The position numbers were made by a program, and so were the translations under genes. Shown here in pieces: positions 60,701-64,000 of a DNA stretch of 64,000 nucleotides. Position 1 is the first letter of the stretch; each line of letters opens with the position of its first letter. The stretch spans positions 51,759,757 to 51,823,756 of the forward strand of contig OZ022499.1 of NCBI GenBank assembly GCA_963989385.1. The letters are read 5' to 3'. The DNA comes from Ctena decussata. Its lineage: Eukaryota > Mollusca > Bivalvia > Lucinida > Lucinidae. The notes beneath the pieces are model-generated. The model was given only the letters and a program-made list of their open reading frames with translations, had not been told where the DNA came from and ran no database searches.

Positions 60701-62285
60701 CCTTACTACATGTATCATATGTAAACTTTATGCAACCATATGCAGCTGGTGTTGTGCCGTGTGGCGGCAATAAAACATCTCCCCGTACATTGTCCATAGT
60801 GCAGATTATATTTTATTTTTGTCCTTTGAGATCAGAGGATATGTTCTCAGAAATCAAATTTTTTTATTGGTTTAGACATCTCTTTTTTAATCATTTGGAC
60901 CCTCTGATTCTTATCGGTCTTTGAATTGACTGCAATTAAGCAAAGACAACCCAACAGATGGCTAAGTCCTAATTATTGACCCCTGGCCCCATCAATGAGC
61001 CTGACCCAGCAGCTTAGGTGGTCCATATCAAAAGAAATGCTATAGAGATATCATGAACCAAGCATGGAGGAAATCTTCAATGCTGTTACAGAGATAGGAA
61101 CAATCAAAAAGGTTAAAGGCAAAACTCTGACATAATGAAAATGCCTAAGTCCTAAATAGTGACCCTGACCCAGGGGCTTAGATACTTAACATCGAAGGCA
61201 ATACTACGGAGATCATAAACCAAATATGAAAAGAATCTGATGTGTAGTTATACAGAGACATGAGCAATCAAAAAAGGTTGAACACAAAACTTTGACGTAA
61301 AGTTGATGAACAGACAGACTAACGAACATCAAATGAACAAAGAAACGGACGAAAGAACAGATGAACAGACAGAATGACAAAAACTATATAACCTGTGACA
61401 TACTTCGTATGTAGAGGTATAATAATATAATCAAACCTGAGAAATTTCCTCCCATGGTAACTCAGTGACTGTCTCCCATCCCTGGTACCCAGCTATACCT
61501 GTTATGGCATTTGTACTCTCTTTCAACAGGGAACCAATATCTGTACCAGCAGACTGGCTCCTGCAATAGTCTGTAGTTTTGGTTTTACTTGATTCAGAAC
61601 TACTACCAGAAAACTGGCTTGTACAGGTAATGATATTTGAGGACACTGTGCTATTCCGAATTTCCATCTCCGAGTATGGCATGGGACCGTACGTGGAGCA
61701 CGAGTTCGTCCCACTAGAGTCACACACACTTTGGCTACTATTTACAAAAGGATTACTAGTTTGAGCATTATGCCTTTGGTTGGTTGAAGTTTCATACTCA
61801 TTTGAACTAGATGTTGATGAAATAGTGTTACTGAATGGTGGCACATTAGGTTCTACATCATCTGACGACACCTCAGGTTTTGGTGTAAGGTCTAATGTTA
61901 CGTTACTAGGCGCAGCATCTTCAATTGACTCGGGAATAGCAAAATTTAGATCTTCCAGTTTCAAACCAGTCTCCTCTAGTTCAGAAAAGCTGATTTTCAT
62001 CTCATCTGGCAAAGATGCATATGACAGTGAATCATCTCGGCTACGCTTTGAAAAACTTGCTTTTACATCATCTGGTAAAGCCATGAAGGAGAGGGAATCA
62101 TCCTTGTGCCTTTTTGTGGCCAACAGCTCAGAACTGCTAGCCAATATATCTAGCCCTGTCAAATCTTTCAATGATGCAGTTGACGAGCCAGATATACTCG
62201 TGCTTGATGATCTGGCCCTCGACAAGAATGCCTTCTTCGGACACCGAACCTTTGCATCGGAAGTTTCATGACCCTCCATGTCCAT
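33549..62285 (-). CDS. 2DBD-NR: Two-DNA-binding-domain nuclear receptor (2DBD-NR), complete gene of 11 coding exons
   Basis: The coding exons are 62285-61437, 56501-56340, 55315-55165, 54505-54390, 52067-51920, 50750-49993, 47605-47519, 42279-42153, 39573-39298, 37933-37853 and 33724-33549. They total 2931 nt (976 aa plus TGA), and every junction is GT/AG and phase-compatible. Domains: Ser-rich N-terminus 1-283; basic KKKRR 297-301; DBD1 316-~383, with Cys 316/319/333/336 and 353/359/369/372; DBD2 405-~473, with Cys 405/408/422/425 and 443/449/459/462; hinge ~477-690; LBD ~700-976, with the FAKNVPGF signature at 794-801 and AF-2 LFDELI at 964-969. Known of the family: nuclear, probably ligand-regulated transcription factors in which DBD1 has P-box CEACKK and DBD2 has CEGCKG, found in molluscs, flatworms and Daphnia. 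All eight zinc cysteines of each DBD are present. Ligand and target genes cannot be inferred. It is the only gene found in the window. Confidence 0.95.
33746..34251. mobile_element. TIR MITE carrying an expanded 41-bp minisatellite, copy 1
   Basis: Ends TACCGTATTTCTTTGGTTAT and ATAACCGAATAAATACGGTA are inverted repeats. Internally, the CTTCCAAAGCAATCCCAAAT segment and its complement flank an array of about seven 41-bp units (33849-34150). It ends 21 bp upstream of the exon 11 acceptor. Confidence 0.75.
33849..34150 (+). repeat. 41-bp minisatellite, about 7 units
   Basis: The unit is TCTTACAAGACAGATCTAGA followed by TTTTTGGGATTGTTTTGGAAG. The third unit carries a 13-bp internal duplication (ACAAGACAGATCT). 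It matches the arms of the host MITE, which suggests it amplified from them. Confidence 0.85.
35120..36345. repeat. Second copies of the intron 10 tandem duplication
   Basis: The part 35120-35384 matches 37350-37880, including the last 28 or so bases of exon 10 and its donor. The part 35399-36345 matches 33739-34550, the sequence just upstream of exon 11. The two parts meet here, as expected at the junction of a tandem duplication. Paired landmarks are GCAAGGCACTTGAC (35371-35384 and 37868-37881) and GTAATGCTACCG (35399 and 33739). Confidence 0.75.
35485..35957 (+). repeat. 41-bp minisatellite, about 11 units
   Basis: The unit is the same as in 33849-34150, with variants GTTTTGTAAG and GTTTTGGAAG. 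One unit is shortened to GGGACTTTTGG, and one has CTTACATTTTAGACAG. The surrounding MITE (from 35403, TACCGTATTTCTTCTC, to about 36058) is the duplicated partner of 33746-34251. Confidence 0.85.
36750..36930. mobile_element. Family D MITE (receptor intron 10), followed by a partial second copy to 37060
   Basis: AGGAATAATTTTGCTCC...GCCAATTCCTTCC, AAGAGTTGACTTCC and GTTTATCCATTAACC fit family D. From 36955 the last two-thirds repeats (TGGAAGCAAATTCTTTCC). Confidence 0.6.
37065..37263. mobile_element. Family A MITE, internally deleted (receptor intron 10)
   Basis: The GAACCACGACACGAGAAGGC left end and CTTGTGTCACAGCTCA right end are present. The right arm is shortened after CAGACTGGGTGG. Confidence 0.75.
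37495..37710. mobile_element. Family E MITE (receptor intron 10)
   Basis: ACCCTAAAGTTTCGGACACC at one side and AAATATTTAGGGTCATCA at the other are inverted ends. The core is CCAACTGCTCCTTGAGGAGCAGTTTG. Confidence 0.65.
37853..37933 (-). CDS. 2DBD-NR exon 10: LBD helix 8-9 segment (residues 892-919)
   Basis: The acceptor is CTGTTTTGTAG|AGGTAA and the donor GAAA|GTGAGT. It encodes [20 protein letters not shown] and LQYYEE; the G-L-K-x-P-x-K-V-E-x-L-Q pattern is the standard helix 8-9 loop and helix 9. Just downstream (37845-37765), the exon's last bases and donor are repeated in tandem. A pogo-like MITE ends 22 bp before the acceptor. Reading past the donor meets an in-frame TGA after five residues, so missplicing here would remove helices 10-12 and AF-2. 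Confidence 0.92.
37956..38160. mobile_element. Pogo-like MITE, 22 bp upstream of exon 10 acceptor
   Basis: CAGTCAACTCCCGATATCTC and AGATATCAAGAGTTGACTG form the TIRs, with TA flanks. Internally, TGGGACCAGAAAATTTACTTTG is shared with 26561-26699 and 38968-39172. Confidence 0.85.
38316..38559. mobile_element. Family A MITE (receptor intron 9)
   Basis: Ends are CACGACATGACACGAGAAAA and TCTCGTGTTGTGGCTCA. The hairpin GGCATATGCCCAGGCTGATC lies in the left arm. Confidence 0.8.
38968..39172. mobile_element. Pogo-like MITE (receptor intron 9)
   Basis: CAGTCAACTCCCGATATCTC and GATATCGAGAGTTGACTG form the TIRs. It is very similar to 37956-38160. Confidence 0.85.
39298..39573 (-). CDS. 2DBD-NR exon 9: LBD helices 4-8 (residues 800-892)
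   Basis: The acceptor is CTGATTTTCAG|GTTTCC and the donor TCAG|GTATGT. The 276-nt exon begins with [14 protein letters not shown], the helix 4/5 part of the LBD signature ([F]xxLxxxDQxxLL). It continues through hydrophobic helices and ends with [14 protein letters not shown], the helix 7-8 segment typical of receptors. It is phase 1 on both sides, so the split codons produce G800 and E892. Confidence 0.95.
39732..39803. repeat. Hairpin repeat
   Basis: AAACAGTTTGGATCTCAGATC / GATCTGGATCCAAACTGTTT with inner GGCCACACATTTGTGTGGCC make one long stem. It is probably another MITE core related to families B and E. Confidence 0.6.
40427..41208 (+). mobile_element. Repeat-cored element with TACCCCGCCAC inverted-repeat ends
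   Basis: It starts AATACCCCGCCACTG. Three to four units follow, each with TTTATACATGTATATA, GCAGGGGCAGATAACCC and a TTTCATNATGATAT segment. A GACGGACGGACAGAC run comes next, and the end hairpin is AATACCCCGTCACTAACATG + TGGCGGGGTAT. No ORF with coding character. Confidence 0.6.
41209..41523 (+). repeat. Tandem second copy (315 bp) of the 3' part of the preceding element
   Basis: The stretch repeats 40894-41208 almost exactly (TGAAATTTCATCATRATATT through GGCGGGGTATAAAAAG) with only scattered substitutions. This implies a recent direct duplication. Confidence 0.85.
41805..41955. mobile_element. Palindromic MITE-like element
   Basis: GTCATGGGTGTGAGGTGGGAATAG and CTATCCACACCTCATACCCATGA are inverted outer arms. 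AAATCCGTCACTCAGGATCAC and GTGACCCTTGTGACGGATTT are inner arms, with CATCACTCGGCAAGCCTTGTGATG at the centre. Confidence 0.75.
42153..42279 (-). CDS. 2DBD-NR exon 8: LBD helix 3 region (residues 758-800)
   Basis: The acceptor is TTAGTTTCAG|GCAGAG after a long T run; the donor is CAG|GTAAAA. An upstream AG (CTTAG) would add Phe-Gln in frame, so a NAGNNNNAG-type alternative acceptor is possible. The exon starts [13 protein letters not shown] and ends [11 protein letters not shown], with a split Gly codon finishing FAKNVPG. F-A-K-x-x-P-G-F is the classical LBD signature at the end of helix 3. It is phase 0 in and phase 1 out. Confidence 0.93.
42342..42560. mobile_element. Family B MITE (receptor intron 7, next to exon 8 acceptor)
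   Basis: The hairpin GTGTAGATCCAGATGAGGTG / CACCTCATCTGGATCTATAC and the left segment AAAATTTACTTCAGCAAAAT are present. It begins about 60 bp upstream (transcriptionally) of exon 8. Confidence 0.75.
42578..42981. mobile_element. hAT-like MITE, copy 2 (receptor intron 7)
   Basis: It has the same ends and internal sequence as the element at 35-447. It is flanked by CTAAGTCC (42570-42577) and CTAAGTAC (42982-42989), an 8-bp duplication with one substitution. The two copies are clearly homologous over their whole length. Confidence 0.85.
43171..43346. mobile_element. Short TIR MITE, TA-flanked
   Basis: TACAGCCAACCCTCTTTACAA and TTGTAAAGAGGGTCCACTGTA form imperfect TIRs, and subterminal TTTACARCAAC repeats occur in the body. 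Confidence 0.6.
43718..43922. mobile_element. Family C MITE, full copy (receptor intron 7)
   Basis: It has the same terminal AGAGCTCTAGATAAGAGG and central ACCCCTCATCTGAACC hairpin as 5065-5271. Confidence 0.8.
44147..46267. repeat. 2.1-kb near-perfect palindrome (1053-bp arms, 15-bp spacer) in receptor intron 7
   Basis: The left arm 44147-45199 and right arm 45215-46267 are reverse complements with only scattered mismatches (e.g. GATTGTGACGTC versus its partner AATTGGCGCC at the same place). The spacer 45200-45214 reads CCCATTCTCTCACAT. The GC-rich outer part holds perfect palindromes GGCGCCGGTATACCGGCGCC (44322-44341) and ACCGGCCCCCGGGGGCCGGT (44357-44376). No long ORF. Possible origins are fused long terminal inverted repeats of a large transposon, or an inverted duplication. 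Confidence 0.9.
46100..46180 (+). promoter_or_regulatory. Promoter-like unit in the right palindrome arm (mirror copy in the left arm)
   Basis: A TATAAATA box (46100-46107) lies 47 bp before an ATG (46147). The ATG opens a short frame ([11 protein letters not shown]) ending at a perfect donor CAG|GTATGC (46179/46180). Upstream are TGACGTCA (CRE, 46061 region), CACGTGA (E-box) and GC-rich palindromes. The mirror-image copy runs on the minus strand around 44314-44234. The transcriptional role is inferred. Confidence 0.35.
46444..46836 (+). repeat. Third, partial copy of the palindrome arm
   Basis: From ATGTGAGAGAATGGGATTAT to GCCACAATTTCTTACG the sequence matches the inner 380 bp of the right arm. 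It also includes the spacer in the orientation that reads from the left arm. It therefore derives from a molecule that contained the spacer, not simply from the right arm. Confidence 0.85.
47519..47605 (-). CDS. 2DBD-NR exon 7: LBD helix 1-3 connector (residues 729-757)
   Basis: This small 87-nt exon was found by splice signals (TTTGTATTTCAG|GTTTTT and AAGG|GTATGA), phase 0 at both ends. It encodes 29 residues beginning [12 protein letters not shown] and ending KNRYMDPR. It maintains the frame between exons 6 and 8. Because it is a multiple of three, skipping it would leave the frame intact and delete the H1-H3 connector, so it could be alternatively spliced. The polypyrimidine tract before the acceptor is good. 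Identity as an exon is inferred from frame, signals and sequence character. Confidence 0.85.
47765..48030. mobile_element. Family D MITE interrupted by a family G palindrome
   Basis: GAAGAGCAAATTCTTTCC and CTTAACC precede 47815. After 47963 the copy resumes with GGCAAAGTTGCTTCCCCTGA and TGTACCCATTCATCTTCAC. Confidence 0.6.
47815..47963. mobile_element. Family G palindromic MITE, copy 1
   Basis: Arms are GATGTTATAAAACTTGAAGA and TCAAGTTTTATAACCTC, with inner arms AAAGCACACTGACTGGCTGC and GCAGCCAATCAGTGTGCTTT. It is nested within family D. Confidence 0.8.
48120..48305. mobile_element. Family D MITE
   Basis: The core AAGAATTTGCTCCTACAAGAGCAAGTTCTT and the end GTATACCCATGATTCACCTTAA are present. 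Confidence 0.6.
48471..49935 (-). mobile_element. tRNA-derived SINE, split by a 1.18-kb insertion
   Basis: The SINE's 3' part (tail TTGATTGATAGATTGATTTG at 48471, body to GGAAGGAGAAA) and its 5' tRNA-like head (GGTATCGAACCCAGGACCTC, 49855-49935) are separated by 48660-49844. It is the same SINE as 7277-7550, in opposite orientation. The head ends about 58 bp from receptor exon 6. Confidence 0.75.
48660..49844. mobile_element. 1.18-kb TIR element nested in a SINE (hAT-like)
   Basis: The ends CAAGGTTGGC and GCCCAACCTTG are inverted. Subterminal TGGCAAATACTGG / CCAGTATTTGCCAGTATTTT repeats (TACCGGTAAAT) occur on both sides. The flanks share only GAAAC/GAAAAC, so the target duplication is uncertain. 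No transposase was found. Confidence 0.6.
49993..50750 (-). CDS. 2DBD-NR exon 6: hinge region and start of LBD (residues 476-728)
   Basis: The acceptor is CTTTATCAG|CCAGCA and the donor AGG|GTATGT, leaving phase 0. This 758-nt exon encodes a long, polar, low-complexity hinge rich in Ser, Gln, Glu and Lys. Two motifs, VKAEP (498-502) and IKEEP (517-521), fit the SUMO consensus psi-K-x-E followed by Pro, as in 'synergy control' motifs of other receptors. The C-terminal part ([19 protein letters not shown]) is amphipathic and probably forms LBD helix 1. Frequent Ser/Asp/Glu near [12 protein letters not shown] suggests CK2-type phosphorylation. Two shorter ORFs on the opposite strand here are shadows. 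Confidence 0.9.
50940..51108 (+). mobile_element. Short Helentron-like element
   Basis: It starts CAGGATAGCTTGCCTGACAG and ends with hairpin CTGAACTTCGTTCAG then GCGAGCTAAAAA. The same start is at 60682 (AGAATAGCTTGCCTGACAGT), the same end at 36700-36730, and a similar layout at 12674-12812. Confidence 0.55.
51197..51345. mobile_element. Family G palindromic MITE, copy 2
   Basis: Outer arms are CGAGGTTATAAAACTTGAG and CTCAAGTTTTATAACCTCG. Inner arms match 47815-47963. Confidence 0.85.
51475..51692. mobile_element. Family F palindromic MITE, copy 2
   Basis: It has the same ends (GGGGCCGTATTTATAAAATG / CTTATAAATACGGCCCC) and arms (ACAACTATGAAATTTGCTCT) as 7785-8007. It lies in receptor intron 5. 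Confidence 0.85.
51735..51895. mobile_element. Family C MITE, degraded
   Basis: TTCTTATTTCTCAATGAAAAC, then a CCTTATTAAAAC...CTAATAAGGGGTCACAACGTATG core, corresponds to family C. It lies just 3' (transcriptionally) of receptor exon 5. Confidence 0.5.
51920..52067 (-). CDS. 2DBD-NR exon 5: DBD2 second zinc finger and C-terminal extension (residues 427-476)
   Basis: The acceptor TCTGTTTCAG|GGCTTC is phase 0; the donor GAAG|GTATAG is phase 1. It encodes [17 protein letters not shown] followed by C-x5-C-x9-C-x2-C ([16 protein letters not shown]) and [14 protein letters not shown] and CRYxxCLxVGM are the strongest family signatures of nuclear-receptor DBDs. The next exon opens with SRIGRQPN, matching the conserved start of the C-terminal extension after GM(S/K). 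Confidence 0.95.
52333..52535. mobile_element. Family B MITE, diverged
   Basis: AAAGCAGACATCAAAATTTAC, AGCTATATCATACTGAGAATTC and a weakened hairpin GTGTAGGTCCAAATAAAAGCC are present. Confidence 0.65.
52770..53811 (+). mobile_element. Repeat-cored element with ATACGCCCGTTTT inverted-repeat ends
   Basis: It starts GGCGCATAATACGCCCGTTT and ends with hairpin AATACGTCCGTTTTTTCAAA + ACGGGCGTATT. The core has three diverged units (AAAGGGAAGTAACTCCAAAATGAAG, GGGGGAGCAACC, ATGCGACACATCG). The GGAC tetranucleotide run lies at 53726-53765. Confidence 0.6.
53726..53765 (+). repeat. (GGAC)n microsatellite
   Basis: About ten GGAC units with one GGAT variant lie directly before the terminal hairpin of the surrounding element. 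Confidence 0.85.
54390..54505 (-). CDS. 2DBD-NR exon 4: inter-DBD linker and DBD2 first zinc finger (residues 388-426)
   Basis: The acceptor is TATATTTCAG|CTAGTG and the donor AAG|GTAAGA. The first two bases complete an Ala codon split with exon 3. A short polar linker ([11 protein letters not shown]) leads into [26 protein letters not shown] spacing C-x2-C-x13-C-x2-C. The P-box, completed by exon 5, is CEGCKG. As in exon 2, the intron falls directly after the P-box Lys in phase 0. The whole linker between the last Cys of DBD1 and the first of DBD2 is about 25 residues, so the two DBDs are adjacent. Confidence 0.95.
54797..54882 (-). repeat. tRNA-like SINE fragment
   Basis: The minus strand reads GACCCAGGTGCTCAGTGGGTT (A box) and a diverged B box (TGGTTTCTGCTGGATCCGAA). 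The arms do not pair as a tRNA. It lies in receptor intron 3. Confidence 0.4.
55165..55315 (-). CDS. 2DBD-NR exon 3: DBD1 second zinc finger (residues 338-388)
   Basis: The acceptor TTTTTTCAG|AAATTT is phase 0; the donor CAAG|GTAATA leaves one base (phase 1). It encodes KFYMRAY..., then C-x5-C-x9-C-x2-C (CLRDKQC, later CQYCRYQKC), the second finger of a nuclear-receptor DBD. RYQKCL is the conserved end of finger 2. The exon is 151 nt, close to the 148 nt of exon 5, which encodes the equivalent part of DBD2 with the same phases. Confidence 0.95.
55730..56280. other. Receptor intron 2 segment: no feature except a degraded family C end
   Basis: From 56185 the run GAGTCACAACATATGTTTTCA to TTTATATCTGGAGCTCTG matches one half of family C. 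The rest shows nothing recognisable. Confidence 0.45.
56340..56501 (-). CDS. 2DBD-NR exon 2: DBD1 first zinc finger (residues 284-337)
   Basis: The acceptor is AATATGCAG|GTATCA and the donor AAG|GTAGGA; both edges are phase 0. The exon carries a basic stretch KKKRR (297-301, a likely nuclear-localisation signal), then CQVCGD...CEACK with C-x2-C-x13-C-x2-C spacing. P-box residues E-A-C-K plus the Lys that opens exon 3 make CEACKK, the P-box reported for the first DBD of 2DBD receptors and unlike the CEGCKG/CEGCKA of ordinary receptors. A fifth Cys (FYC) sits inside the finger loop. The intron falls directly after the P-box Lys, between the two fingers. Confidence 0.95.
56680..56785. mobile_element. 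Family E MITE, partial
   Basis: CAAACAGTACAGACCTAGATC and the hairpin CAGACTGCTCCTAAAGAGCAGTCTG lie just upstream (transcriptionally) of receptor exon 2. Confidence 0.55.
57010..57765 (+). repeat. Tandem array, unit about 130-165 bp
   Basis: CCTCCTGTGACCTTGAAAATG + GGGTCAAGGTCACC repeats near 57128, 57255, 57385, 57550 and 57690, with TTCAGGAGACAGGGTGCAGA between. The ORFs at 57179-57563 read through this array and are not genes. Confidence 0.7.
57868..58662 (+). mobile_element. Repeat-cored element with GCCCCCGTG inverted-repeat ends
   Basis: GATGCCCCCGTGCAGTG at the start and CGTCACGGGGGCATAAAAAA at the end are inverted. The core is four to five units of about 170-180 bp (GATCCATTGAAAACTGTGGG, TGACTAAGTTCAAAAGGC, CACATGCACATCTTCAATAT). 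No coding potential. Confidence 0.7.
58868..59069. mobile_element. Family B MITE
   Basis: AAAGCAGACGACAAAATTTAC, AGCTATATCATATTGAGAATTC, and the hairpin GTAGATCCAGATGAGGTGGC with its complement are present. It ends in GGCACTTTAAGGTTAA. Confidence 0.8.
59647..59838. mobile_element. Family B MITE
   Basis: AACCCTTAAAGCAGGCAACA, the hairpin GTAGATCTGGATGAGGCGGC / GCCGCCTCATCTGGATCTAC, and the end GACACTTTAAGGGG are present. Confidence 0.8.
61000..61425 (+). repeat. Remnant of a repeat-cored element
   Basis: Two related units (TAAGTCCTAATTATTGACCC / TAAGTCCTAAATAGTGACCC, each followed by AGAGATATCATGAACCAAGC-type sequence) precede a run of CAGACAGA/GGACGAAAGAAC. The end hairpin is ACATACTTCGTATGT. 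It is close to the 3' end of receptor exon 1. Confidence 0.5.
61437..62285 (-). CDS. 2DBD-NR coding exon 1: N-terminal A/B region (residues 1-283)
   Basis: An 849-nt open exon runs from ATG at 62285 (context GAA-ATG-G) to donor CAG|GTTTGA. An in-frame TAA lies two codons before the ATG, so this is the first Met if the exon extends upstream. An alternative is a 5'UTR splice at CTCTTAAG immediately before the ATG. The region is rich in Ser/Thr and acidic residues with no folded-domain signature, as expected of a modulatory A/B region. Residues 58-79 and 80-101 form a 22-residue internal tandem repeat ([10 protein letters not shown]... and [10 protein letters not shown]...). The product joins in frame (phase 0) to exon 2 as EEISQ|VSTTV. 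Confidence 0.9.
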
Positions 62286-62889
62286 TTCTTAAGAGGTTAG
62301 AAATATATTTATCAGACATTAACACAGCATCCAATTTCACTGCCTAGCTCATGGCTTCCCTTAACCACACCTAACTCGTCTTTAAACCTTAGTCGTTTTA
62401 TCGTCAGTTTTTCCTTGTAGTTCATTTTGGAATGCAATGCAATTATTATCCATGTAGATGTGTCCAGATACATGAACTGTAACAGTTTATTTCAATCATG
62501 ATCAAACCTATGTTATTTCATTTCTTTGGTGTAAATTATTTTATTTCTTTGCTAATTACAGGAACTTTTTATTCAACAGTAAAGCTTCTGTTGGCCGTAT
62601 TGCACTCTTTACTAATCCTGTACTTAACTGCAACAAGTCTCCATCTTCCACCCTGCAAAATATTTAAAAGGACACGTTAGATGAAAGGGTATACACTTTC
62701 AAGTGAACCAACTCTGCCATTTTGTATTTCTACCTCCCTTTTCAACTGGAAAGTGGAAAAAGAAATACCTATGTCTTACTTTCTGCTTGTCTCAGGTGAG
62801 ACATTAAATACATGTATATTGCGACCTGGACCTTTTTGCAAGTTTTTGGAACTGCTTCTCTAAGGTGGTACTACAGGGGTCCAGAAGTT

Positions 62890-63260
62890 TTATGGCATAT
62901 TTCCCTGCCTGTGCTATCAACTGAGCCAGTCAATTATCATTCATGCAAAAGTGGCTGTCAACCTAGAGAACCGACAGTAGTATCAGCTTAGTCTACTGAG
63001 TCACAAACATTAGTATCATTTACCATTATTGGTACTGCTGTTGATTGAATGCTCTGTACCTGATTGGTCAACAGCACAGGTAAGCATATTGGTACTACCC
63101 CTTGAATGTGTCCCAATCCCAACACTCTTCAATCCAGAGATAGCTTAATTGAACTTCTAGCAGTACACTTGTATTTCATGGTAAGGGGGTAAGCACAGGT
63201 AAGAAACTGGTATTACCCCCTTGAATGTGTCCCTATTTCAACACACTTTAATCCAGAGAT
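62890..63260 (+). repeat. Dispersed repeat, second copy
   Basis: CTGTGCTATCAACTGAGCC, AAAAGTGGCTGTCAACC and TAGTATCATTTACCATTATT follow the order of 11100-11460. Within it, the segment GGTAAGCATATTGGTACTAC to TTTAATCCAGAG is duplicated once (about 63080-63265). Confidence 0.55.
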
Positions 63261-63435
63261 GGGAAACAAATTGAGTCTCAAACTTCTGGGCAGTACACTT
63301 GTATTTCAAAACCTTTAAATCTACAGTTCAGCAGTACACATCAGAAGTGGAACAAAATTATTTCGATCACCCATTTCTCGGCACAGATGTCCTTGAATTT
63401 ATTGACAATTTTTACAATCTAATGATCTGGAATAC

Positions 63436-63625
63436 TGTAAAAATTCTAGATTTTGGGACACTTAAAATAATTACCATAATTGACCAAAAAAATGGAACAG
63501 TATGGTTATACAATGCAGTATTTTGTCTAAATGATCCAGACGGAATGGCAAAAAGTGTAGAACCTGAGCAGTCTGATCTGGGTCTTCACTGATTGCCCAG
63601 ACTTATCCCTCTCAATACTTAGAAT
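63436..63625. mobile_element. Family E MITE
   Basis: TTTTGGGACACTTAAAATAA and GGCAAAAAGTGTAGAACCTG...TCTTCACTGATTGCC match the family. The hairpin core is partly lost. Confidence 0.55.
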
Positions 63626-64000
63626 TTTTAAGGTGTTGATCTACAAAAATTCAATAGATACAAAGTGGCTTAAACTGACTTTGATAGTTTCTATGACAAC
63701 AAAATTGTTTATAAGAAAATTTCCAATACCCTTCTGCACGAAATAATTGAAAAGCATTAATACCAAAAGTTGAAGGGCATAAAAATAAGAACAAACTTGA
63801 GCATCGTAACACATTATTATTTTTTTTCTTTTAGAAGACAATTCATTACTTACTGACAGAGTATGTATGTTCTTATGGCCAATGCACTACATGGCCTCCT
63901 TGTCAATAAAGAAATCAGACTAAAACCACGACTGGTACATGTATATATCCATGTCAGCCTAAACCATTAACCCAAGTATGATGCAAATCCATGAAAAAGT

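Larger units (their letters stand above)
62286..64000. other. 5' flank of 2DBD-NR: no gene recognised
   Basis: No convincing TATA box, CpG-rich promoter or upstream coding exon was seen. On the minus strand, a branch-point/acceptor-like run (TTCTAACCTCTTAAG) lies just before the ATG, so the promoter and non-coding first exon may lie outside the window. The stretch contains a degraded family D fragment (about 62690-62790), a repeat (about 62890-63260) shared with 11100-11460, and a family E copy (63436-63625). Confidence 0.4.

Noticed and set aside
61780..62271. 163-codon plus-strand ORF
   Set aside because: It lies exactly opposite receptor exon 1 and its openness follows from that exon's codon composition. 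It has no domain and no splice signals of its own.

Overview
This is an animal nuclear genome window: intron-rich, AT-rich, and crowded with short non-autonomous transposons. The gene content (a nuclear receptor with two DNA-binding domains, a group known from molluscs, flatworms and some arthropods) together with tandem-repeat-cored elements resembling the bivalve 'pearl/CvA' type suggests a bivalve mollusc. The species cannot be fixed from the sequence alone. No bacterial-type genes, CRISPR arrays, rRNA or convincing functional tRNA genes are present.

One protein-coding gene is supported. It lies on the minus strand between 62285 (ATG) and 33549 (stop). Its 11 coding exons keep the reading frame through every junction and give a 976-residue protein. 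In order, the protein has a serine-rich N-terminal region, a first zinc-finger DNA-binding domain (P-box CEACK|K), a second complete DNA-binding domain (P-box CEGCK|G), a long hinge with two SUMO-type motifs, and a full ligand-binding domain ending in an AF-2 helix (LFDELI). This is a 2DBD nuclear receptor (2DBD-NR). Both DBDs are split by an intron at the same codon and phase, and the last intron contains a tandem duplication that starts inside exon 10.

Layout: 1-9.4 kb holds a hAT-like MITE, minisatellites, palindromic MITEs, an 845-bp TIR element and a tRNA-derived SINE. 9.4-14.8 kb holds MITE families and SINE remnants. 14.8-22.06 kb is a nested composite: one palindromic MITE carries two tandem-repeat elements, and one of those carries two TIR elements. 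22.5-24.2 kb has a poly-G run and a 155-bp tandem array. 24.2-33.5 kb is AT-rich, with scattered MITEs and no recognised gene. 33.5-62.3 kb is the receptor gene, with introns full of MITEs, two 41-bp minisatellites, a 2.1-kb near-perfect palindrome (44147-46267) whose arms look like promoters, and three tandem-cored elements with inverted-repeat ends. 62.3-64 kb is 5' flank with repeats.

Recurring repeat families are named here for cross-reference. A: about 240 bp, TIR GAGCCACGACACGAGAAAAC. B: about 200 bp, with a TAGATCCAGATGAGG hairpin. C: about 205 bp, TIR AGAGCTCTAGATAAGAGG. D: about 200 bp, core AAGAATTTGCTCC/GGAGCAAATTCTT. E: hairpin CAGACTGCTCC/GGAGCAGTTTG. F: about 220 bp, TIR GGGGCCGTATTCATAAA. 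G: about 148 bp, TIR GGTTATAAAACTTGA. All were identified by eye, so the edges of degraded copies are approximate.
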